This document shows positions 10,862 to 24,040 of a DNA stretch of 64,000 nt, piece by piece. The position numbers were made by a program, and so were the translations under genes. Origin of the DNA: Cichorium intybus (lineage: Eukaryota > Streptophyta > Magnoliopsida > Asterales > Asteraceae). The number at the start of each line of letters is the position of its first letter. The first letter of the stretch is position 1. Location: the NCBI GenBank assembly GCA_023525715.1, contig CM042012.1, forward strand, positions 45,237,441-45,301,440, written 5' to 3'. Under the pieces are notes generated by a model that was not told where the DNA came from, ran no database searches, and was given only the letters and a program-made list of their open reading frames with translations.

Positions 10862-13800
10862 TGTGATAATTGTCAATTTGGTCAACAAAAGTCAACCGTA
10901 GTCAAACGAAGCGTACGTTAATCCCTAGGTTGAAATGTAATTTTCCAGAACTTTTACGATGTATTATTAAATATTATAATACTACGTACGCTGATTTGAA
11001 TCAATTATCGGGTAAACGCTGAAAACACGTGTAATAAACTACAGTGGCGTAAAAATTCGATAATCATGCAATTTTTATTTTTAGAATAATAATATTCATA
11101 AAACGATGTATTCGTGAATACGAACTTGCGGATATATAGAACGTCGAATATGGAGTTCGTATGTGAAAGTTACAACAGTTAAACCGCTGTGAACGGATAA
11201 ATATACACAGGATTTGGACCCAAAATATTAAACGTGGTGCCTTAAACATCAAATATGGAATAACAAATCATATATTATGAAGCGTAATACTATCTAGTAT
11301 TTAATTTCAAAGCCAAATACAATTTTCGGTAAAATGTTGAAAATCGCGTAATCGGAAGAATACTGCGCTAAAACACGTATTTCATCGTCTAACGAGTTAT
11401 GATTCCGTCTAATTAAATGTTTAGCAATGTTTTTATACATAATATTTATTTAGAACATCATTTCTTCAAAAACTCATAAAATTACGCTAAAACGCCTTAC
11501 GATATTATAAAAAACTACTTATTTTTATAAGAGATTGACATTATTTATAAAAACAACTCACCCCACCCCCTACCCCCCCCCCCCCTCCATCGGCTGTCAA
11601 GAGCCTCCAAACCAACACACCACCACTTTTGAGGGTACTATGCACATTCTTGGAAATGAAAGCCTAAAAAGGCTAGGATTAATTTAATCAATAAAATCTA
11701 ATTAAAATCTAATAACTATGACATATTATGTTGCATCTCATTTGAACCAAGACATAACACCCAACTCTCTCTCCCTCTCTCTCAAACTCTCGGCTCCCTC
11801 CCCACCACACCACCGCCTCTCAACCACCCTCCACCACCATTAAAAGTCGCCGGCCACCACCTTCCACCACCACCCTTCTTCATTTTCAAGTGTTTTTCAA
11901 AAGAACTTGGTAATTTAGCTTCATCTAGTGATTTTAAGAACTATTACACCACTTTTATCTCTTTTACACACACTAACATCTACGCAAAATCATTGGGTAA
12001 TAGTTTTGTCCAATGGTCCTTCGAGCTACAAGGCTTAGATCTTCGTTCCTACCGTTAAGCCCTCAAGATCAACCTTGTTTCTAGTTAAAGCACGCATCAA
12101 GGGTGAGTTCATACCCCTTATTTTCATCTTTTCCAAGATTTTAGGGGGAGAATACAAGTTTACACACTAAAAACGACTATTTACACAAGTTTTTAACGAG
12201 TTTTTGTGTAAAAAGGTTTTTGACATGAAATATGGCTAAATCTAAGTATTATGAGCACTATGATGTAATATGTTTAAATAATCTATAAACATATTGTGTG
12301 TAAAATGCTAGATCTCTAAAGGAAAGGTCACAAGAACGATAACTAGTAAAAACTATGTTTTTGTGACCTGAAATACAACTTTTCTAGCAAAAATGGTTAT
12401 AACCAAGTTATTACACCATTTTTGTGGGAAATATCTTAAAAGATGTTGTTTATAACCATCTAAATAAGTTATTTCACATATATTCGTAAATATATACTTT
12501 TTACGACAGAATACTAAAAATAAGCTATTATAGGAATAGCTTGTAGATACAAAATTTACTATGACATTTTGAACAAGACAAAATAATTATATAAAAATAT
12601 ATAATTATTATACATTAATATATTATCATGGTAAACATGATAATGGACAAATAAAAGAGTTTTTCATATACAAATTTTACGTAAACAAGTTGATACATAC
12701 ATTTTTTTGAGATGGGTCTTCACAGTGCTTATTTAAGTACATACTATAAGTCCTGAATTTATAACCAGAGTCTCAATAAGAGAACGTGATATTTGTGTAT
12801 AGATTTATACGGGATTGACAACCCCGCACATGATCTGTTAGCTACAGCTAGACCGGCAGGTCTGATGTGACAAATGTCTAACAGTCTGACGCCTGAAGAA
12901 CGTCGAAGCAGGCATACATAGTCTCAGTATGGTTATAGGGTGTCTCACATGAGAAATCAACGATACATTTAGTTTACGTGGGAACATGCTTTTAATTAGT
13001 TTTATACTATATTAAAAACTATGTTATACATTTTTAGTCTTTGGGTTTTAAGACTTGAACACTTTTATAATAAAATATTGGATTTTCTGGGTTCAAATAC
13101 TATATTTTACAAGGAAAAAGGGTGCATACGAGTTTTTATGGAAATTAAAACTACAATTATTCAATACATAAATATAAGTATGGTTTTACTTATACATACG
13201 AGTTTTATGGAAATTAAAACTACACTTAATCAAGATATAAATATATGTATGGTTTTACTTATACATATGAGTTTTATGGAAATTAAAGCTACATTTATTC
13301 AAGATATAAATATAAGTGCGATTTTACTTATACATACGGGTTTTATGGAAATTAAAACAACATTTGGACAACATACAGATAAGTACGGTTTTACTTTCAA
13401 GGGTTTTCTGGTTTTAAAACTACAATAACGTTAAAGAAAATATTGTTTTCTTGGTATATACACTATTGGCTTTTACAAAGGAATTACTAAATTTCTCACT
13501 ACAAAAAATCTTATGAACTCACCAACGTAATGTTGACACTCTTTCAAACTTCTTGTATTCTCAGGTAACAATTAGTCAGGTCTGACTAACCTTTTGGGAT
13601 GGGACGCAAAGACGTCTCTTTTACTTATTTCGTTATCATATTGTAATTGGGTTAAAACAGTACCGTTTGAACAATGTAACTTTCAAATTATAATGTATGA
13701 TGGATGTTTATCTACTTATGTTTCGATGTATGCAATGGTTGTGATACTATGTCCCGTTCCGCCTCAGATGATTCCGCCATCGTGGTTTGGGGGTGTGACA
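10862..13800 (+). mobile_element. 3' LTR of the chromovirus (2939 bp)
   Basis: It starts TGTGATAATTGTCAATTTGG just after the integrase 3' region and ends GGGGGTGTGACA, giving TG...CA ends. A TATA-like TTTATAAAAAC lies near 11544. It contains a C-rich run at 11563-11585, CT-rich and CCACCA-rich leader-like sequence (11760-11880), and a fourfold 65-bp repeat near its end. No second LTR is present for comparison. Confidence 0.8.
13123..13400 (+). repeat. Four tandem copies of a ~65-bp unit in the LTR
   Basis: Each unit carries GAGTTTTATGGAAATTAAA and then GATATAAATATAAGTATGG-like text followed by TTTTACTTATACATA. The units keep an open frame by chance (13021-13428), which is why a repetitive 135-aa ORF appears; it is not a gene. 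Confidence 0.85.
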
Positions 13801-16627
13801 TAATACTTCATTATAACTTAAGAAAATGTCTTAAAACCTAAGTTCCATATATTCACATTCTTTGACCATTTTGCCCTTTCGTATACATTTAACTCGTTTT
13901 GGACATCTTATTTCTTAACATTGAGATACTTAACTTTATATTCTTATTTGGTTGATCAAAATTTTATATTTTCATATAACCCAATCCCTAAGTCCATCTT
14001 ATCAAGTCAAAGCTCACTATAGTGGTGCGAAGGAACTGTCTTTTCCTTTTGACAAAAGCTAGGTACTTGCGAACCACTACACAAGCACCACATGTGGGGT
14101 AGCAAGACATGTGCAAGTGGTGATATCTAGAAATCTAACCACACTTTATACGTCGTTTGTCATTAGTAAAGTTCCATATGTATATGAGTGGTCATCTTAG
14201 ACTCCCATCCTAAATGCAAATGTAATGCACAAGTAGGGTGCATCTTTAGCTTCAAAACATCATTTCATTTTTCTTTAGTTAGGAAATCATCTATCTAACC
14301 CTTTTAGTTTAAAAACATTGTTTCATCATCATCAATTCAAAATCATCTTTAATGCTTCATAAGATATCTTCATGAATGCACACATATACTTATAGTATAG
14401 CACATAACACATTGATTGAATGCACAAACATATTTGTTTAAAGAAAACACACACCAAAATAAGTTTTAAAGACATGTGCGCCGATAAACTCACATTAGGT
14501 TTAGGGCTACTTCAAACACATTCGTCCATACTTAGAGTACTTCAATTACATCCTAAAGATAACAACCAAAGGTTACTAAGATGACCAAAATACCGTTGAG
14601 AGGTCACATATACAATTTAGACTCATTTTACATGCTTCCACGCCCTAAGGGTTTATAGGAACAATTGGAGGTCTAGGGCACAAGGCTAGGGCTTAGAAAT
14701 GTTTCTTGGTGATCATAACGCATTACATGGTTGTGTAATATTTCTCATGAATAAAACACGATCGTGTAGTGCCCAGTAGCCCCCCTTAAAAATATGAATA
14801 TTGCACTTTATGCCTTACACTCAACTCCACTTGTTCCAAAACTATATGACATAAAATGTTATGAGCCAAAAAATAAAGAAAACACTAAAAAACTTATTAA
14901 GAAATTTAAAAAAAATCAAAAAAACAAAAAAAACCAAAATGACTATAACTTTATTTAAAAATAAAAAAATAAAAAAATAAAAAACAAAAAAAAGTAAAAA
15001 CAAAACCCAAATTACGTTCCACTAGTGCATCACATGTGATCCTATCCTCAAGTATGTATAACATTCAACAGATGTGTGTCGCACGTGATTGCGTTACGTC
15101 GAAGGATGACGTTTGACGTTCTTGCCATTTACAAAATGGTTGATCGGTAATTGTTCTCACAGTTTTTATCATTTTTTTGGTTCGTATCGGATCCCCACCA
15201 CACACACATTCGTTCTATATGCATACATCACACACACACAATTAGACACATATATACACAGAAATGTAAAATGCTAAAAATAGAAACACATTCATATGTT
15301 GATAAACGAAAGCAAGTTTCTATTTCTTACATTTAACCAGGGGCGGGACACAAGTACAATTACCACGGGGTCCAAAACATATATATACTTTATTTTTTCA
15401 ATTCAATGTAAACTACATAATAACATTAACTAACAATTGATAGATGTATTTTTACAAGCAACAACTAAGCATTCTAATAAAAATAAATAAAAACTATTAA
15501 CTAATAAATATAACGTATAACAATAAACTTCCGATTGTATCATTGTAGAAAATAAATATTCTTTTTTTAACATTATAGCTTGCACCTTACCCTACAAGCT
15601 ATGTTAGTGTTCTGTACTCTTTCTATGACTAACAAGACTTTTCAAGATATACTAAGGACTATTGGGGGTACAAAGCTTTACTCCGCAAAATGAGAGACGG
15701 AAATGGAGCACATACATGTACTTCTGCAGAGACGAGAGCACGAAGGCAAATTAAATGCAACAAATAACAACTTTATAAACAAAAATTAAATCATTTTCAT
15801 TAATTCAGATGTTTAAAATAGAATTATAATAATAGCTAAAAAATGAAGACTTATAAGAAATTATCAAATGTTTAACATAATTGAACCTCAGTGTTCAGAC
15901 CCACCCAAGCCACCTAGTTCAGTTACGGGTACAACGATCTGAAACCATTCCCACACCCTCTAATATTTTGGCATTAATTTGAAAACTATTTTGATCCCCA
16001 AACTCTGTTTAATTTCCATCATCATTTCAACGTATCTATCACCTCCGATGTCTCCGTTGTTTTTGCCAAATCATATCAGCAAATAGCAACGAGTAACCTT
16101 TGGCAAAATGGTTAATAAGTCTTAAACATAAAAAGCAAATACCCAGAAGATTCATTTTCAAGTGAGTACGACAAAAAAATTAGACGAAGAATCATAAAAA
16201 ACGACATACTTGTGATAAGTGGTTCTGGTTCCAAAATACTGGAACCGATCGTATGTAATTCTTATATCTGATTAAAAGGTATGGAATCAGTTTACAATGT
16301 AACTGAAGCATGGTTGCAGTGTTTACCAACTTGTTTATGCTAATATGTGGCCTTTGAGAATAAACCTAAGATCACACAACACGTCAGCTCGAACATGGAC
16401 AAATGAAACAAAACCAAGTTCCATCAGCATGTCATTACTATAATTGGATTGTAGAAGGGACAAATATGACATTGGTTACATACAAAAGTAAGATAATGGT
16501 TTGAGATTTTGGGGAAATGAGACATAATTTCCGTTGATACACTTAAATATTTTGGTATAATCTTAAATACTAAAATAGTGTAAAGAAGCTTACCATTTAA
16601 TCTCGTTCTCTATTTTCAGGAGATTCT
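13801..16627. other. Gene-free AT-rich sequence
   Basis: No coding region or complete element is recognised. There is an A-rich low-complexity block at about 14880-15000. AGGGGCGGGACACAAGT near 15339 resembles the terminus of some TIR elements, but no partner end was found. TGTAACATCCGTGTTTTGGG at 16628 looks like the start of another Gypsy LTR that is lost after about 200 bp. Confidence 0.5.
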
Positions 16628-16827
16628 GTAACATCCGTGTTTTGGGCCTAAGAGTTTGGGGCTTTAATCGATAAAAGTAAAATTTTATTTTAAGAAATAA
16701 TTTAATAAAAATAATAGTACTAATAAATAAGAATAAATTTAAAAGCTTGTTTTACAACATTGATAAGTACATAAATAAATTTTGGAATTTACTAGATGCT
16801 TCATAATTCCTTTTTAAAAAATTCTAC

Positions 16828-18663
<1,836 letters not shown>

Positions 18664-19007
18664 TTAGTATTAAATACATTTGGTAATTATTGTGTGATTG
18701 TAAGACCAATTGTAGACCATTGGATTGAAAAAACATGTGGCTTTGATGATAGTGGCAATTCTGTAAATAAAATGAAAGAAAATTTAATTCACTTATTAAA
18801 AACGTGAGAATAAGGGTATAAATGTCAATTAGTTGTGCCTATAAATTAGGAATGAATTATGTTAAAACAAAAAGGCTACAATCAGTTACGACAATCAGTT
18901 ACCTAAAAAAAACAACATTAAAATTATCTTCTTCTTACAAAAAACAAATCAGTCATGTAAGAGTGCATCGATGAAGGAGCACAGTGATTATTGTTGAAGT
19001 AAAGATG

Positions 19008-19427
19008 CATTCTCGGAGAATGAACGTGTAAAACAAAGAAGAAAAGATGCATTCTCGGATAATGACGTGTAAAATTCATTTTTGAAGAATTGTTTTCTGG
19101 GTTAGGAGTTTTGTAACATTGTTCATGAGTGAATTATAAGTATTTTTGCATATGTATTCTCAGAGAATGGTATGCTGTAAAGAATCTGTAAAGAAAAAAG
19201 GAAGCTGTGAAAAGAAGAATACTGCATTCTTAGAGAATGTGTTGTGTTATATAACAAAAAGAAGAATACTGAATTCTTAGATAATGCAAACACTATGATA
19301 CAGGAACTAAACACAAAAACAGGAAAAATGAGAAAAGGGAATACGGGAAAGAAAAGCCTCATATTCTCTGAGAATGTCTCATTCTCTAAGAATGTCCCAT
19401 TCTCTGAGAATGCATTCTTGAAGAATG
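19008..19427. repeat. Nine copies of palindrome CATTCTCNGAGAATG
   Basis: Copies with zero to three changes are at 19008-19022, 19050-19064, 19155-19169, 19225-19239, 19272-19286, 19362-19376, 19380-19394, 19398-19412 and 19413-19427. The last four are nearly back to back. The first two are embedded in a 41-bp tandem repeat that ends ACGTGTAAAA. The arms are mirror complements (ATTCTC / GAGAAT), so each could form a small hairpin or a dimeric protein site. Confidence 0.9.
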
Positions 19428-19773
19428 TAAACTAAAAAAAATTGATCTGCTAACACTTTGTCTTCCCCTGTTGTCCATCTTCGGTCAAGCATTTCATCGA
19501 ACATGTTAAAGGCATGTTTAAATAGAACCTGATTCAATCGCAATCTGAACCCAACGTAAATCTTCCGTCGATGCAATCGGTTGCTGAACCTTCAATTGTC
19601 GGTTGCGGCATGGATGCGGGCTCGATTAGCTCTTTTTTTTTTGCAATTGTCGATTCCACCGTCTTTCTCTCTCTGCTTTGCGACATCTACGAGGATTGCG
19701 GCATGGATGTGGTCGATCGACGGCGAGTTGGTTGATCATCGGTGGGCAATCGACGGCAATCCACCACCGAAGA

Positions 19774-19895
19774 AGCGATTTTGTTGCCGGTGGTGGTCGA
19801 CGGTGGTGGAGTTGGTCCCCGTGGTTGCGATTTTGTTGCCGGTGGTGGTCGACGGTGGTGGAGTTGGTCCCTGTGGTCGCGATTTTGTTGTCGGT
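19774..19895 (+). repeat. Two copies of a ~60-bp GC-rich module
   Basis: The words GCGATTTTGTTGCCGGTGG, TGGTCGACGGTGGTGGAGTT and GGTCCC are repeated twice in tandem. The composition is much richer in GC than the surroundings and resembles captured genic sequence. No protein family was recognised. Confidence 0.8.
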
Positions 19896-20037
19896 GGCTA
19901 ATTAGGGCTTGATAGATCTTCGTATATAAGAAGGGAAGAAGATGAGAGAGAGGGTTAAATGTATCATCATACCCCTTAAAAATGAGTGGACCACAATTAG
20001 TCCTACAATCTCACAGTATTTAGCAAATGTATTTGAA

Positions 20038-20202
<165 letters not shown>

Positions 20203-20431
20203 CAGTATCGTTTGATAATAATTTATACATTTATCCATTGTTTTGATGTTTAACTTAATCATATCAAATTAAAAGGGCAATTTGGTAACATTAAATCGAT
20301 TATTATAGTAACGAATGTTGTTATTGAAGATAATTGATTGGTATTAAGTACCATTTTTATGAGATTGTGAGGGTTTGGAGAGTTATTATATTTCTAAGAG
20401 GGTGTTTAGTAATTTCACACGATAAGATGAA

Positions 20432-20458
20432 CTAGTGGGGCCCCGTGCTCCGCACGGG
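20432..20458 (-). other. Helitron 3' terminus with hairpin
   Basis: CCCGTGC (20442-20448), a TCC loop and GCACGGG (20452-20458) form a perfect 7-bp stem. Reading the minus strand, the stem is followed by a short spacer and CTAG at 20435-20432, then a flanking T. This is the canonical subterminal hairpin plus CTRR end. Confidence 0.85.
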
Positions 20459-20520
20459 TTCCGGTGCAACAGTGCTTTTGGGAAAACAGAATGTACGATT
20501 AGTGAGCAAATATAAACTGC

Positions 20521-20691
20521 AAAGGACATATATACCCTTTGCGATCTTCATATCCTCTTGTTAAGATTATCCACCGCCGCAAGTCGATAGAAAAGAAAAT
20601 AGATGTAGTTTGGGTATCTAAAGAATAAAAGGACATATATACCCTTTGCGATCTTCATATCCTCTTGTTAAGATTATCCACCGCCGCAAGT
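20521..20691. repeat. 64-bp direct duplication
   Basis: The segment AAAGGACATATATACCCTTT...CCACCGCCGCAAGT occurs at 20521-20584 and, as an identical or near-identical copy, at 20628-20691, offset by 107 bp. Confidence 0.9.
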
Positions 20692-20783
20692 ACTCCTTGC
20701 TCGTTCATAGCAACCACCTCATACCCATCAGGCAACTTCACAGCCTCATCAACATCGCTCATCCACACAAATTGCTTATAACC
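20655..20783 (-). pseudogene. Unidentified exon-like fragment
   Basis: The minus-strand frame reads QFVWMSDVDEAVKLPDGYEV, then VAMNEQGVLAAVDNLNKRI and a stop. It is gene-like in composition and lies just downstream of the SMC1 fragment in the Helitron. VDNLN faintly recalls the SMC1 D-box context (LDNLN), but the preceding residues do not fit SMC1. Its source is unknown. Confidence 0.4.
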
Positions 20784-20844
20784 AATATCACATTAGTAAA
20801 CTCTCCGACATTAAAAATGACAAATATACCCTAAAGACACGTGT

Positions 20845-20930
20845 GCCACCTGATAGCTGCTCCATATCACTGAAACACTCTGTAGGTGGCATAGCAGTGT
20901 ACTTGATCCCATGTAAAAACGGTTCATCGT
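20845..20930 (-). pseudogene. SMC1: SMC1 (cohesin ATPase) gene fragment
   Basis: The minus-strand frame reads DDEPFLHGIKYTAMPPTECF, then SDMEQLSGG. This matches the C-terminal head of plant SMC1, where the family reads about DPFLHGIKYT.MPPTKRFRDMEQLSGGEK. It includes most of the ABC signature motif (LSGGE) but diverges straight after LSGG (TRV instead of EKT). KR to EC and R to S changes lie in an otherwise invariant stretch. Only this one exon piece is present, so it is a captured fragment without function as an SMC protein. Full SMC1 has about 1,200 residues. Confidence 0.8.
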
Positions 20931-21437
20931 CGAGTGAGACATTTCTTCAAACACTTGATATGCATCTAATTACTGATTTTTTTCATAAAGCAACCTTATT
21001 CAAATGTACCTAAATTTAATGCCAGAAATTCGCACAGAAAGAATATAGTAAAGAAAGGAGTGCATACCTTTTGATTGTCATTTTTGCTCCACATTGTTGA
21101 TGAACACTTTGACGATGCTTCTAAAAAAAGAATTATTCGATCCTGTAATCAGGCTTGGTGATGAGGCACGATCACTACATCCCAATATGCAACTCTACTG
21201 GACTTTGATGCAAAACACACTAATTAAGCTTCAATCAACAAATCCAATAATCCTATAAAAGTACCAGTGCCATACTGAAATCATATGCAAACAATTAATA
21301 CAACATTTAGCTAACTATACCAACACTTGAACTCGACTGAACTACCAAAAAATTTTTAAAATTATATAAAGAAAAATCAGTATTGAATATAAAGATAATA
21401 AGAAATCAAAGACAATCGAGTCATGCTGTATTCTTAC

Positions 21438-22751
21438 CCAAGCAAGTCATGCTTTCCATTAGTGTTAAAATTGAAGCACTCAATAACTAATGGACTGTCC
21501 TGTGTAAATTCAAATAAAACAAAAATTAAAAAAAGCTTTTACTGTGAGTCTTTGAAACGTTTATCTGATATATATTAACATATATACTGTTTATACCTTA
21601 CTGCCAACTTGTGATATCTTTAAAAAATGGGTTTCCAAACAGGTTTTAGGTTGTTTTTTAGAACCTCTGTTCTGCAAATTGGAACGGTAGTCCCAGTCTC
21701 CGTATATTTTGAAATTAATAGAAAAGGATCCTGTAAGAAACAAAATAAAATGAGTCTATGTAATTATAAAATATAAATAATAATAACCCTTAATTGACCA
21801 GAAGTTTCTCACACTCTTGGAGATAAAATCTTTATTTTCTAAATCTGTGCACTTTAATACCAACTCTGCTTTAGTTTTGGAGACAAGTTCTTCTTCTGCA
21901 TGAACAGTGAGCTGTCCTAGTATTTTGCGAGTTGACTCAGCAGTTTCTGCAATATTCACAAGATCTAACATGCGCACGCTATTTTTATTAGCGACTATCT
22001 ACATGGAAATAGAAAACATCCTTAAAAGATGACACTTGTCATTGACAATTAATACACAATAAAACAACTATAGACATTGCAAAAAGATAATGGATAAAGG
22101 GTGGATACCTAAGACAATGTACAAGTAGCCTCGCCCAAATATTGTTGATCATCTAGCTTAAGCGCCTGTAGGAAAAATATGAAAATGTCATTATGGTACT
22201 TGATGACAAAATAATTTACTTTAAACCATATTGATGACTTAAAAATAATGAGTTTTAAGAAATTTATGGGATGTACCTTTATTGTTGGGCTATGAAGCTG
22301 AGTATCAACATCATAGACACGGAACCTGTAATATATGACAATTACTTGTATTAATGAAATTAACAAAGATGTGTGTATAAATGAGGTAGTATCACTTAGA
22401 AGAGTGTTTGAACCATCTCAAAATAATATGTGACTTTAACTTTTGTGATCCATTTGGGATTTAATGAATTTAATACAACTTCTGTACGGCCAAGCTCCTG
22501 CAATGAACCATCCTTTCCTTTTGCATATACAACTGCCATAGGATCACTCTATAAACACAACACAGATATATGAGATACATAAACCTTTTTCTGTGTTCCT
22601 TTCTTTCTCAAAATAATTAGTAATTTTGGATATGACATTTCATAAATGTACACAATCATAAAATTTTAACCCCCAAGTCCTTGTAAGAAACTGAGAAACT
22701 TACCTTGGAAAGCACATCCCTGCCACGCAAGTCTGAAGCAGATAAGGATAG
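21438..22751 (-). pseudogene. BON1: Copine/BONZAI gene fragment, seven exons, degraded
   Basis: Copines are Ca2+-dependent membrane-binding proteins with two C2 domains and a vWA domain; plant BONZAI copines restrain immune receptors. Exons on the minus strand are 22751-22704 (LSLSASDLRGRDVLSK), 22548-22400 (SDPMAVVYAKGKDGSLQELG...), 22325-22277 (FRVYDVDTQLHSPTIK), 22165-22109 (ALKLDDQQYLGEATCTLS), 21998-21813 (LTVHAEEELVSKTKAELVLK..., ending DFISKS), 21730-21597 (DPFLLISKYTETGTTVP...) and 21499-21438 (DSPLVIECFNFNTNGKHDLL). They cover the first C2 and most of the second; the N-terminal exon and the vWA domain are missing. Lesions: the donor after exon 22400 reads CTAAGT instead of GTAAGT, TAG replaces the usual Glu codon after CTLS, and one base is lost in exon 21730-21597. 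The symbol is at family level only. Confidence 0.9.
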
Positions 22752-23611
22752 CTGCAAAAAGTTGTTAATAACATCAGTATAATAAATGTTTAGTGTAAAT
22801 AAGCAGAATAATTTGATTATATTAGCACGCAATGCAAAGCTAACCATGCTCTTTAAACTTACGACTACTGAAATTGAACATGGAGATAAAACATAGTTAC
22901 AAAAAAAAGTGTTACATTAAAACATTTATATCAAATACGTTTCAGATGCAAAACACAATTTGGCAGGAAAAAGTTTCAATTTTTGTTATGCGGTCTAGAT
23001 TTTAAACATGGTAATCAAATTAGCAAGAAAGTTTCAGAATTCACATCATATTTTTTATATTAAAAGTCAACCAATTTGAAGTATAGTCGATATGTATCCA
23101 TCTTTTGATTATAAGAAACACTACACAGATAACCTGATCCTCCCCTTGCTGTACAGACTTACTCCTCGATTAAGAAACTTCAATCACTTTGCCATAAGAT
23201 GATAACCCAATTACGCAAATGGTGATTGCAGAATCAATCAATTTAAGACCTGACTTATTGGGATTTAATCGGGTAGTTCGACTGAAGCACTGAAATCCAT
23301 TGCCGATTGAAACCCTCCGGCCTCCACCCTGGTAATGTTTTCATTCACCTGTAAGAAATTTGTAAGGTTCTTTCGCTATCTCTTTCGTGGGGATTGTCGC
23401 CGACAAAGAAAAGAGAATTTTCTTGGAGCCCGGTGCGGACAATTGGCTTTCCGGCCTATATCGTTAGCGAAAGCTCCGAATCCCGGCCGTTCCTTTCTTG
23501 ATTTTTCACCTGGGACTTCCATTCCTTGATTTTTCTTAAAATCTCCGGCGAGATTGCTCCATCTTTTCCGGCACTGAACGGGTTATGATCTATGAACAGA
23601 CATGAAAGTAC

Positions 23612-23690
23612 CTGTGGGTCAAGATTGCCGACGTACGCGGTAGCGTATTGGTTCCTCTGCGCCGAGTTGCCGCCGCTCCTTCCGGTAATC
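23612..23690 (-). pseudogene. SF3B4-like (spliceosomal SF3b subunit) first-exon fragment
   Basis: The minus-strand frame reads SGGNSAQRNQYATAYVGNLD then PQ, followed by a GT donor (CACAG|GTACTT). Plant SF3B4 proteins begin their first RRM with the similar AERNQDAT.YVG.LD.Q. The rest of the RRM is absent. It lies upstream of the copine fragment in the same orientation inside the Helitron. The match is short, so identity is moderately certain. Confidence 0.6.
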
Positions 23691-24040
23691 GAGCGGCAGG
23701 ACTACACGTCTCAGCATCTTCACGGAGCAGTCGGTGATTATGGTATTGAGAATAGTAGCTGTGATGATCGGCAGGCTTTGTTCAAGCAGCGGGGACGATG
23801 GGAAAAAGAGGGTAGATAGAGACGGTGATGGAGATACGGCAATTCGACAGAGTGGCAAAGGAGGGATTGCAGCCGGGAAGAAAAGAAAACCCATCGCCGA
23901 CATAAGCTAAAGAAAGAGGCGGAACGCAACACGTGTCCAAACCCGACCCGCTTAAACCCAGAACCGGAAACCCGCGTTACATACCCAAAAAAAAGATTCA
24001 CATGTAACGTTGCTCAAAATCACGGTTTTTAATTAATAGA

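Larger units (their letters stand above)
8338..13800 (+). mobile_element. Defective Tekay-like Ty3/Gypsy chromovirus with 3' LTR
   Basis: In order this holds a Gag zinc-knuckle region, a protease-RT linker, half of RT, an integrase with its zinc-binding start, a chromodomain-like C-terminus and a 2.9 kb LTR. The protease core, the RT palm with its YxDD box, and RNase H are absent. Several stop codons and frameshifts are present. No 5' LTR was found, so no TSD can be tested. The domain order (integrase after RT) and the C-terminal EFTWE-type chromodomain place it among plant chromoviruses; Tekay is the best-fitting clade by sequence style. Confidence 0.85.
20432..24040 (-). mobile_element. Non-autonomous Helitron carrying gene fragments
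   Basis: On the minus strand the element starts TCTATTAATTAAAAACCG (24040 downward) after an A, and ends with a hairpin followed by GGCCCCACTAG before a T. This is the TC...CTAG structure and A-T target of plant Helitrons. Inside, in the same orientation, are an SF3B4-like exon, seven copine exons with introns and an SMC1 fragment, plus GC-rich unassigned sequence. No RepHel protein is encoded. The 3' end is well supported by its hairpin; the 5' end is a best guess. Confidence 0.7.

Noticed and set aside
13021..13428. 135-aa ORF with four similar segments
   Set aside because: It is the open frame of a 65-bp tandem repeat inside a Gypsy LTR, whose unit length drifts. No initiation context or homolog is known, so it is not called as a gene.
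15339..15990. hAT-like element starting AGGGGCGGGACACAAG
   Set aside because: No complementary right terminus or 8-bp duplication could be found in the following several hundred bases.
19008..19427. Heat-shock element interpretation of the palindrome cluster
   Set aside because: Heat-shock elements alternate TTC and GAA with two-base gaps; here the gap is five bases, so the canonical definition is not met.
19581..19905. Overlapping 106-aa and 75-aa ORFs rich in Trp, Val and Gly
   Set aside because: They arise from a duplicated GC-rich module in two frames; neither frame looks like a known family.
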